This document shows positions 12,451 to 21,923 of a stretch of 64,000 bases of DNA, in pieces. Origin of the DNA: Piliocolobus tephrosceles (taxonomy: Eukaryota > Chordata > Mammalia > Primates > Cercopithecidae). Positions within the stretch are counted from its first letter, which is position 1, and the number at the start of each line of letters is the position of its first letter. A program made the translations under genes and the position numbers. Location of the stretch: positions 54,152,517 through 54,216,516 of the forward strand of contig NC_045443.1 in NCBI RefSeq assembly GCF_002776525.5, given 5' to 3'. Under the pieces are notes generated by a model, which saw only the letters and a list, made by a program, of their open reading frames with translations, did no database searches and had not been told where the DNA came from.

Positions 12451-13035
12451 GGCCAGGCACGGTGGCTCAGCTCTGTAACCTAACACTTTGGGAGGCCAAC
12501 ACAGGCGAATCACCTTAGGTCAGGAGTTCAAGACCAGCCTGGCCAACATGGCAAAACCCTGTCTCTACTACAAATACAAAAATTAGCCAGGCGTGGTGGT
12601 AGGCACCTGTTACCCCAGCTACTCAGGAGGCTGAGGCAGGAGAATCCCTTGAACTTAGGAGGCGGAGACTGCAGTGAGCCAAGATCACCCCATTGCACTC
12701 CAGCCTACGTGACAGAGCAAGACTCTGTCTCAAAAAAAAAAAAAAAAAAAAAAGTCAAAATGGGCTGGGCATGGTGGCTCATCCCAGCACTTTTGGGAGG
12801 TTGAGGTAGGAGGATTACTTGAGGCCAGGAGTTCGAGAACAGCCTGGCCAACACAGCAAAACCCTATCCCTACTAAAAATACAAATATTAGCCCAGCATA
12901 GTGGCAGGTTCCTGTAATCCCAGCTACTTACGAGTCTGAGACAGGAGAATTACTTGAGCCCAGGAGGCAGAGGTTGCAGTGAGCCGAGATCACGCCACTT
13001 CACTGCAGCCTGGGCAACAGAGCGAGCCTCTGTCT

Positions 13036-13075
<40 letters not shown>
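12451..13075 (+). repeat. two Alus inserted at one target
   Basis: Copies at 12451-12750 and 12764-13075. The target AAAGTCAAAATGGG occurs before the first (about 12440), between them (about 12751) and, with one change, after the second (about 13073). The second tail is a pure A run of about 38 bases (13038-13075). Confidence 0.9.
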
Positions 13076-13076
<1 letters not shown>

Positions 13077-13404
13077 CCAAAATGGGGCTGAGCTATGGGC
13101 AAGAGAAGAAATTTAATTCTCAGAAGGAAAAGTCTAGGCCAACAGTGCTGATATGGTCATCCTGTATTTCACACACACACTCCCTCAGCTGACCTAGGGA
13201 AGTCAGCATCAATCACACTGATACTATGTACCCTTGATAACATGAGATGAAAATGGCATTTTTAACTCTGTGGTTTTCCTTCCCAAAACCCATAACACCA
13301 CTCTAAAAATGAGAAAAACATTAGACAAATTCCAATAGAGGCATCCTACAGAATACCTGACCGGTACTCCTCAAAGCCGTCAAAGTCATCAAAACATCAT
13401 TATG

Positions 13405-13698
13405 GATTTTTTGAGACAGAGTTTCACTCTTGTTGCCCAGGCTGGAGTGCAATGGTGCAATCTTGGCTCACCGCAACCTCCCCCTCCCAGGTTCAAGCGA
13501 TTCTCCTGCCTCAGCCTCCCAAGTAGCTGGGATTACAGGCGTGTGCCACCCCGCCCAGCTCATTTTGTACTTTTTGTAGAGACAGGGTGTCTCCATGTTG
13601 GTCAAGCTGGTCTTGAACTCCCGACCTCAGGTGATTCGCCCACCTCGGCCTCCCAAAGTGCTGGGATTACAGGCATGAGCCACCACCATGCCCAGCCC
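13405..13698 (-). repeat. Alu
   Basis: Minus-strand Alu from TTTTTTGAGACAGAG to CATGCCCAGCCC. It has a long fortuitous open frame. Confidence 0.9.
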
Positions 13699-13780
13699 AT
13701 TACGTTTTTGAGAACTAAACATAATGTAGTTGTCTGGATGGGATCCTGGAACAGAAAAACACATTAGTTTAGAAAAACGA

Positions 13781-14225
13781 AGCCAGTCACGGTGGCTCAT
13801 GCCTATAATCCCAGCACTTTGGGAGGCTGAGGCAGGCAGATCATGAGGTCAGGAGATCAAGACCATCCTGGCTAACACAGTGAAACCCCGTCTCTACTAA
13901 AAATACAAAAAAATTAGCAGGGCGTGGTGGCGGGCGCCTGTAGTCCCAGCTACTCAGGAGGCTGAGGCGGGCAGATCATGAGGTCAGGAGATTGAGACCA
14001 TCCTGGCTAACATAGTGAAACCCTGTCTCTACTAAAAATACAAAAAAATTAGCCGGGCATGGTGGCAGGCGCCTGTAGTCCCAGCTACTCGGGAGGCTGA
14101 GGCAGGAGAATAGTGAGAACCTGGGAGGCAGAGCTTGCAGTGAGCTGAGATCACGCCACTGCACTCCAGCCTGGGTGACAGAGCAAGACTCCGTTTCAAA
14201 ACAAAACAAAACAAAACAAAACAAA
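13781..14225 (+). repeat. enlarged Alu with 135-bp internal tandem duplication
   Basis: The segment starting GGAGGCTGAGGC at 13822 is repeated from 13957, an offset of 135 bp. The element therefore has a left arm, a duplicated middle and a right arm, with an AAAAC-repeat tail. Confidence 0.85.
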
Positions 14226-14226
14226 G

Positions 14227-14539
14227 GAGGCTGAGCGCCTGTAATCCCAGCACTTTGGGAGGCCAAGGCGGGCGAATCACGAGATCAGGAGTTCAAGACC
14301 AGCCTGGTCACCATGGTGAAACCCTGTCTCTACTAAAAATACAAAAAATTAGCTGGGCATAGGGGTGGGCACCTGTTATCCCAGCTACTCGGGAGGCTGA
14401 GGCAGGAGAATCACTTGAACCTGGGAGGCGGAGGTTGCAGCAGTGAGCCAAGATCAGTGCCACTCCACTCCAGCCTGGTGACAGAGTAAGACTCAGTCTA
14501 AAACAACAACAACAACAACAAAAATAAAAATAAAAAAGG
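14227..14539 (+). repeat. Alu with shortened 5' end
   Basis: Starts GGCTGAGCGCCTGTAATCC, so about 12 bases of the usual start are missing. Ends in (ACA)n and AAAATAAAAAT. Confidence 0.85.
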
Positions 14540-14713
14540 AAATCTGAATAAACTGTAGACTTTAGTTAATAATAATTTTCAACACTGTTTCATTAATGGT
14601 GGCAAATGTACCATACTAATGTCAGATAATAATTGGGGAAATTGAATGTAGGGTATATAGGAATTCACCATATTATCTTTTCAATTTTTCTGTACACGTA
14701 ATGTTTCTAAGTT

Positions 14714-15352
14714 GGCTAGGCTCAGTGGTTCACACCTGTGATCCCAGCACTTTAGGAGACCGGGGCTGAGGATGGCTTGAGCCCAGGAGTTCAAGACCAG
14801 CCTGAGCAACATAGTAGGACTCTGTCTTTACAAAAATACAACAATTAGCCAAGTGTGTTGGCACATGCCTATAGTCCCAGCTGCTCAGGAGGCTGAGATG
14901 GGAGGATCACTTAAGTCTGGGAGGTTGAGCCTGCAGTGAGCCATGACCATGCCTCTGCAGTCCACCCTGGGTGACAGAGTAAGACCCTGTTGCTAAAAAA
15001 ATGAATAAATTGGCCAGGCGCCGTGGCTCAACGCCTGTAATCCCAACGTCTTGGGAGGCTGAGGCAGGTGGATCACTTGAGCCTAGGAGTTTGAGACCAG
15101 CCTGGGCAACATAGTGAAATAAAACCCTGTCTCTACAAACAATACAAAGAAAAAAGAAAAAAAAATAGCTGGGTGTGGTGGCATGCACCTGTGGTCCCAG
15201 CTACTTGGGAGGCTGACGTGGGAGAATCGCCTGAGCCTGGGAAGTCAAGACTGCAATGAGCTGTGATTGCACCACTGTGCAGCATGTAATCCCAGCACTT
15301 TGGGAGGCCAAGGGTGACAGAGTGAGACCTTGTCTCAAAATAAATAAAATAA
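14714..15352 (+). repeat. two old Alus, the second chimeric at its 3' end
   Basis: 14714-15010 is AluJ-like. 15012-15352 is a second copy whose usual CACTCCAGCCTGGG is replaced at about 15281-15312 by left-arm sequence (TGTAATCCCAGCACTTTGGG), followed by GTGACAGAGTGAGACC. Confidence 0.8.
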
Positions 15353-15362
15353 AGCCTACTAA

Positions 15363-15427
15363 AAATATATATGTATAGATATGTATGTGTATTTTTTATG
15401 TGTAGGTATATATACACATATATAAGC
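15363..15427. repeat. AT-rich simple repeat
   Basis: Alternating TA/TG sequence (ATATATATGTATAGATATG to TATATATACACATATATAAG), low complexity, just 3' of the Alu pair. Confidence 0.75.
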
Positions 15428-16099
15428 ACATGCTTCATTTTTTTTTTACCAGGCCCCATCCTCACCATTTGGAGCTTGCTCTTTAGTTTTCACTAAAGGC
15501 AAATCCAGGGAAACTAATTTCAGAAGATCACTGACCACTGACTATTGAAATGTACAAATGAAGTGTATAGTAATGAGACTGGCTGTCCATAAAAACATTA
15601 CAACCTATCATCCAAATGAGTGCTGTCACTTCAAAATAGTCATTCAAGAAGCTTTTAGCCTTGTTTTAATAAGGACACTGCTCAAAACAACAAGAATCTC
15701 CTTCAGAGTCTATAACACACAATGCAATGAATATTCATTATCTGCAGGTGGATTGGATTTATGCAAATAGCCAAAAGAACTCAGGCCAACACTGATGAGT
15801 AAATGGGGTGGGAAATCTGGATGGTAAATGTGTTTCAAAATTTTTTGGATTTTTGAAAGACAGTACGGTGCATATACAAAATATAAAGCAACAATCCCAA
15901 CGCATCTGGACAGCACCTAGTAATCAAACAAATTAATATTTATGCAATGACATATATGACTATTCATATCGTGATAAGTGAAAGATGGAAAAGTGAAAAC
16001 TATGAATAACTTTATGTAAGTTTAGGTCAGGTTCTGCCACAAAATAAATTCAGTTCAGATTAGGTTTCATTGTCAAATACATTATGAAAAAGATTTTGT

Positions 16100-16543
16100 T
16101 TTTCATTTTTGTTTTTGTTTTTTTAAGAGAGAGTTTTGCTCTTATTGTCCAGGCCAGAGTTCAGTGGCATGATCTTGGTGATTCTCCTGCCTCAGCCTTC
16201 TGAGTAGCTGGGATTACAGGCGCCTGCCACCACGCCCAGTTAATTTTTGTTTTATTTTGTTTTGAGACCAAGTCTCACTCTGTCACCCAGGCTGGAGTGC
16301 AATGGCGCGATCTCGGCTCGCTGCAACTTCTGCTTCCCAGGTTCAAGCGATTCTCATGCCTCTGCCTCCGAGTAGCTGGGACTACAGGCACGTGCCACCA
16401 CGCCCAGGTAATTTTTGTATTTTTAGTAGAGATGGGGTTTCACTATGTTGGCCGGCTTGTCTTGAACTCCTGACCTCCGGTGATCCACCCACCTCAACCT
16501 CCCAAAGTGCTAAGATTAAGGGCATAAGCCACCATACCCAGCC
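16100..16543 (-). repeat. partial and full minus-strand Alus
   Basis: 16100-16245 is a left-arm fragment with an internal deletion. 16246-16543 is full length with a TTTTATTTTG head. Confidence 0.85.
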
Positions 16544-17084
16544 AAGCTTTTGGTTTTCATAATTTTTTTAAATTTAGGAATTGTGAATGAAGGATTTGCA
16601 GACCACGAATATTTGATGAAGGCAATTTCAGAGTTTTGAGAGGGAACACTCCATTCCACATACTCAATCACCCAAGCTAGGAGCCTGAGGGTCATCCTAA
16701 ACCCTCATTCTCTCCCCTCAACCCTCAGTCAATCAATCAAGTCCTGTTGATCTTATTTTCTATCTTTTGAATCTGTTCTTCCCCCCATGCCAGTGCCTTG
16801 CCATCTTTCAACTGAGAGGGTCCTTCAGTTTTTATCTAGCTGACCTTCCTACTCTTTTTGCAGCCATAAATCCTTCCTCCACTCTGCTCCTAAGTGCAGA
16901 TCTGACCATGCCATCCATGCCATGAGTCTTTGCTTCCAGAGTCTTTATGGTTCCAGTAACACCACAGGATGAAGTCCAACATCCTTAGTATGATCTAAAA
17001 CTCAGATGCAAAGACACAAATAGCTATAATTATGTTATTCAATGTTTGTTACTGTAATGAAACATTTTCAGAGATTAAGTGTAG

Positions 17085-17373
17085 CCGGGCACGATGGCTC
17101 ACGCCTGTAATCCCAGCACTTTGGGAGGCCGAGGCGGGTGGATCACGAAGTCAGGAGATCGAGACCATCCTGGCTAACACAAAACCCTGCCTCTACTAAA
17201 AATTCAAAAAAATTAGCCAGGCGTGGCGGCGTGGCGGGACTACTAGCAGTAGTCCCAGCTACTGGGGCAGCTGAGGCAGGAGAATGGCGTGAACCCAGGA
17301 GGCAGAGCTTGCAGTGAGCCGAGATCGCACTCCAGCCTGGGCAACAGAGCGAGACTCTGTCTCAAAAAAAAAA
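17085..17373 (+). repeat. AluY
   Basis: Starts GCCGGGCACGATGG and ends in a 9-base A run. A short local duplication (ACTACTAGCAGTAGTCCC) disrupts the region after the middle A stretch. Confidence 0.88.
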
Positions 17374-17639
17374 TTAAGTGTAAGCATTTAGAAAGTTTTA
17401 TAGGAATTTGACAGAGAAATTTTATATTTATTGAATCTAACAAAATGGTAGTTTGTTTTTTGAATAATTCACTTTTGGTGCATTCTATAAAAGCAGTGGA
17501 CAATAATAGATTGAAAATGTTTTAAAAATTGGTCCTTAACCATACTTTGAGCAGCACTGGTCCATAATATTTTTAATGTCATGTACTTGTACACCTCCCT
17601 AGGCTCATCTAACCACCTCCACCCACCACCCAGCAATAA

Positions 17640-18130
17640 TGAACAACCTTTTATAGTTTCTGAAACATATCACTCTGTTTCGTCTCTCCACCTCTATGGA
17701 AATGCACTTTCTGGCCTCTCTGACTTGACTTCCCTTCCTCCTGGAAATTTTTTTTTTTTTTTTTGAGACTCACTTTTTGCTCTGTGGTGCAGGGATGCAG
17801 TAGTGCCATCAAGGCTCACTGCAGCCTTCAACTACTGGGCTCAAATGTTCCTCCCATCTCAGCCTCCTAAAGTGCTGTGATTACCGGTGTGAACCACCGC
17901 CCTGGCCACTCCTGGAAATCTCAAACTGACTGCATCATCACCTTCTTTGGATGCCTGTCTAAACCAAGGCCCCTCACAACTCCAAGCAGAACAGATCACT
18001 CACCCTCTTATACTTCTGTCATTGTTTGTACCCCCATTATTGCACTATGTTGTAATTATTTGTTTATAGGTCTGTTTCCCTATTAGTCTGTGAGTTCCTT
18101 AAAGGCAGTGGTTAGGATTATCTTTCAGGA
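17640..18130 (+). repeat. L2 3' end, split by a partial Alu
   Basis: The flanks read as an old L2 3' end (GTCTGTGAGTTCCTTAAAGGC at about 18090). A minus-strand Alu fragment at 17747-17908 interrupts it, and CTCCTGGAAAT is duplicated on both sides. Subfamily not assignable by eye. Confidence 0.6.
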
Positions 18131-19549
18131 CTGAAACATTTCTTGTAAAATAACTAACTTGAAGGACAACATTCCTTAGATGATAAATTCTGGCATGTTA
18201 CTGAAAGAGAAATACAGGGATCATTATTTTATATTTTTCTATTACCAGCCAGGATTTCAGCCTACTACCTTTCGCATCTGACTCTGAATTAATTTACCAG
18301 AATGGTGGACATTTTAGAAGGCCAAGGAGCCAGACTTGTGGGACTCACTGGAAACTTTACAAGGGAAAGAGATATGGAAAACAAATGTCTCCACTTAAAC
18401 AGTTTTGCCCAGGCTCAGTACCTTTGGGAGTAAAATCTGTGTCACCTGCCCTTGCAGAGTTGCACAGGCCTGTGAATAGGATCAATTCATTCATTTCAGA
18501 GGGTCCACCAAATAACAGGCCTATCCTGGAGAGCTCCTGGGTTTTGGCTGAAACAAGCAACTATAATTGGAAATGTGTACAAAGAGCAATGAGGAGGCCA
18601 CCGAGGGGTGGGAGGAATTAATTCTGCCTGAAGGAGTGGAAGGGGTCCAAGAAGGAGAGGGTGAGCCAAACCTTGCTGAGTGAGTCGGATCTGGCCCAGT
18701 GGAGACGTTGGGGGAGGAGTGAGCAGAGCAATCTGCTAGATGAAAATCTACACGTGCGTAGGGACGACAGTCTCTGCACTCCTCCTCCGCCCACTTTCCT
18801 CCCTTTCCTCGCAATCGTTTCCCCTTTTCTTGGAAAACTAGGACTGAGGATACTGTTTCCCTTCACGGAGGAGACCAGTACAGATAAACGGAATATTAAT
18901 CCTTTTCATCACGAGATCAGTTGCTCTGCTCTGTGTGTCTTTGAGAGCACTGGGGATGGAGGGAGCAGTGAGTCAGGCAAAGAAGTGGTCCTTCTTTGAG
19001 TGAGCCAAGGGGACACGGGAGAACAGGGCCCATGCAGGAAACAAATGAAAATTTTTGTATTTGTCCCCCTCCCTTTTTGTCACCACTCCCCGCCCGGCCC
19101 CCCCCCCAAAAAAAACCACACACCTGTCTCTTTATGTTTTCTATAGTTTCCCATGGTCTCCGTCTTTGTCTTTGCCTCTTTCCCTTTGCTAAAGGCTGGA
19201 AATTCCTTGTTCTCAACGGAAGGGAGTAGGAGGGGAGTTGGGGGTGGCAGGAGTGGGCGGGAAGAACAGACATCTCGGCAGCTCTGGCTGCGGGCTGCGG
19301 GGGCGCTCTGGGCCTCTGGCGGGCCCTGACAAGTCAATGATTTTTTAAATAGGGGCTCATATACAAACCTAGAGAGAGGGACACAGATATACAAGTGGAT
19401 GCAAAGAAACATATAAATACATAATCTCAGGTACAGAGACACAAAGTGGCAGTAGCCTCTTAAATATGCTTAGCATTCTACAATTTAGAGAGTTTTCCTG
19501 TACATTCTCTCATCCGAATCTCACGACAATCTTGAGAAACAAGGACACA

Positions 19550-20640
19550 AAGACACAAACACCCAGTAGTTTCAATCTCACACACCGGGTCGCACCCGGA
19601 CCCCCGCGGGCTCCCCTAGGGGAGTGGGCAGGCCCCTTCTGCGGGATTTCTCTTCCCTCGTCCCTCTCTGGCCGAGCACCCCCTCTCCCAGGACCGCGGA
19701 GTGGAGAACTCAAAATCAGCTCCTCCCTCCTCCTCTTTCCCGGACCAGGACCACGACCCCGGCGGCCGGCGCCCAGTAGGTTGCCACCCACTTGCTCACG
19801 CCCTACTCCGCCTCCTCCTTGGGCGGGCGTCTCCCAGATCCCAAGGCTCAGCACCGCCCCAAGGGGGCCGGGGTGGGAGGGAGGGGGGCGCCTCGAGCAG
19901 AGGCTGCGTGGGCGGAGGATGTGCGTCACGGGGAGCGTGGGCTGGGGGAGGGAGGGGGCACGTGGAAACCCGGGGCCAGCGGCTGGCAGCCCCGGATCCA
20001 AAATAACCTGAGATGGGGAGGCAGGGGGAGAGGGAGGGGGCGCCCACACCCCGTACGGGGTCGGGAGTGCCCCCTAGGGGAGCCCGTCTAGCCGCGCCCT
20101 CCAGTTGCGGGGCGGGGGATTGGGAGACGGGACTCTTCTCGTTCCTACCACCCCCACTGTGTTTGGCGCTTAATAGGATGAAGAAGGGGACGTGAGCAAC
20201 TGAAATCCCCCCGCCAACAACGCGCTCATTCTCCCCGGACCCCACAAGGCGGAAAGGTCTCCTCGCTAGGCTAGAATGTAGAACCAGCCCCAGCCTACGG
20301 CCTCCACGCCCCAGCCCCTCAGAAGTGCGTAGGGGCGGGGCGGGGCTCAGGTTTCGGACTAGGGGAAACCTCACCTGTGGCCAGTCCGCTGGCTTCCCTT
20401 TGTCCCCCACCAGCCCACCTTTCCCTGGGGCTTAGAGCTTTTGGGCCGGGCCCTGAGAGCCCCCGCCTCCCCCAACAGCCCTCCCAGCCGTGGGCGGGAG
20501 TGCAATGCGAACCAGATGGGGCTAGGAGAAACCAAAGGGGGAGACGGTGGTGGGTTGCAGGGGATGGGGGACTAAGCTCCTTCAAGGCGCTCCTCCCTCT
20601 AGCTCCGCCGCAGGAAGTCACGTCGGAGGCTCCCGACCTC
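19550..20640. promoter_or_regulatory. CpG-rich ridge upstream of NAB2
   Basis: Dense CpG and GC-box sequence (several GGGCGGGG) about 1-2 kb upstream of the NAB2 start. It includes a perfect EGR-type site GCGTGGGCG at 19906-19914 and a CACGTG E-box at 19958-19963. No splice-supported exon was found. Best read as a distal promoter or enhancer; activity is inferred. Confidence 0.5.
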
Positions 20641-20929
20641 TTACTTATCTTCCACTTGACTCTCGGGCAAGGTCCCTAATAGACGGCCCCAGGAAGGGTA
20701 TCGTCTTTGTCACAGCCTTGCCACACAAAATTCCCAAGCAAGGCCTCATCCTCAGCAAACAGAGGACAAGTGGAGGAATCCCTGCCTGACCTACGCGCTG
20801 ACAAAACCCGATGCGTCTTATCAACACGCGCACCTAAGTGGTGGCGTGCAGCATAACCCTCCCATCCCTGTTTCCCAAACTTTCCAGGCTAGCATGGAGG
20901 CCTCGGTTTCTGAGAGCTGCCCCCTCAGA

Positions 20930-21840
20930 TTACTCCACCGGCGGGCTGGGGAGGGGCGCGGAGATATCTAGGGGATCCCTGCAGAACCCCACGCTCTCAG
21001 GCCTGCCTTAAGTGCATAGATATTATGGGAGTCAGATGCACGCACAGGAGGAGCCGCACACCCCAGCCTTCGCGAACTTTTCCCGACTCCTAACATTCAC
21101 ACGTCCAGCACCACAAGGCCTGAGTGTGGGCAACGGGCGTCCCCGTAGTTGTTTAGGCGCGTGTGCACGTCCGTGCGCTTCTGTCTTCGTGTACTTGTGC
21201 GTGGTTGTGAAACTCCTCTCAACTCGGAGGAGTGGGGGAGACTAGGAATGTCGCCGGCGGGGCGCTCACGTGGGTACGTGGGCGCCAAGAGGGCCGGCTG
21301 TGCATCCGGCGTGGGCGGCACAGAGCGACCTCGCCCCGCCCGCTGGGTCCCCAAGCCCGCCCTCCACAGCCGGGCCTCGGTCACCTCGGTCCCCAATTCG
21401 GCGCCTCGGCTCTGAATCCCCGCCCCCGCCTCCTGCTCCACACCCCCTCCCCCCAGTCTCCGCCTCTCCCAGTCTCTAAGCCGCGGCGTCTCCGCGGCCG
21501 AGAGGCCCTGGTGCCCGCCCCCCGGCCCCCGCCCCCACCCCCGCCCCCGGCTCTGCCCACGCCCTCCGCCCGCCAGCCCGGCAGCCAGCGCAGCGCCGGG
21601 CCTCGCTCCCCGTGCGTCCTGCGGGGGCGGAGGCGCGGAGAGGCGGCGAGCGCAGCCGGGGAGGGTGGGGGGGCAGAGACACAGACAGAGGCGCGGAGGC
21701 TCGGAGAGAGAAGACGTGGAGGGAGGGACAGAGCCTGGACAGCGGTGGACACGGCATCGTGCGCGGGGAAGAGTGCAGCACGCAGCAGGCGCCCAACGCT
21801 GAGCACCGAGAAGAGCAGCCCGGGTGGTCTCCGGCCGTCC
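20930..21840 (+). promoter_or_regulatory. NAB2: NAB2 CpG-island promoter and 5' UTR
   Basis: Strongly CpG-rich, without a clear TATA box. Perfect EGR-type sites GCGTGGGCG at 21309-21317 and GCGGGGGCG at 21621-21629, plus a one-mismatch copy at 21276-21284. NAB2 is known to be induced by EGR factors that its product then represses, so these fit a feedback loop. The transcription start is probably within about 21,550-21,700 but was not located. Confidence 0.65.
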
Positions 21841-21923
21841 ATGCACAGAGCGCCTTCCCCCACAGCCGAGCAGCCGCCGGGCGGAGGGGACAGCGCCCGC
21901 CGGACCCTGCAGCCCAGACTCAA
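21841..21923 (+). CDS. NAB2: NAB2 coding exon 1
   Basis: 83 coding nt, residues 1-27 plus two bases (MHRAPSPTAEQPPGG). Donor CTCAA|GTTAGT. The ATG has T at -3 and C at +4, a weak context. Confidence 0.93.

Larger units (their letters stand above)
11241..21200. other. NEMP1-NAB2 intergenic region
   Basis: No exon recognised. 11.9-18.1 kb is largely Alu plus L2. 18.2-19.4 kb is unique sequence without clear coding content. From 19.5 kb the sequence becomes CpG-rich and leads into the NAB2 promoter. Long open frames here are explained by GC content. Confidence 0.7.

Noticed and set aside
13402..13767. 120-codon and similar frames with CNLGSPQPPPPRFKRFSCLS-type text
   Set aside because: These are the standard false translations of minus-strand Alus and recur at every Alu in the window.
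19466..20410. Long overlapping open frames on both strands of the CpG ridge
   Set aside because: Simultaneous frames on both strands in very GC-rich DNA are expected by chance; Pro/Gly/Arg-rich translations match no family.
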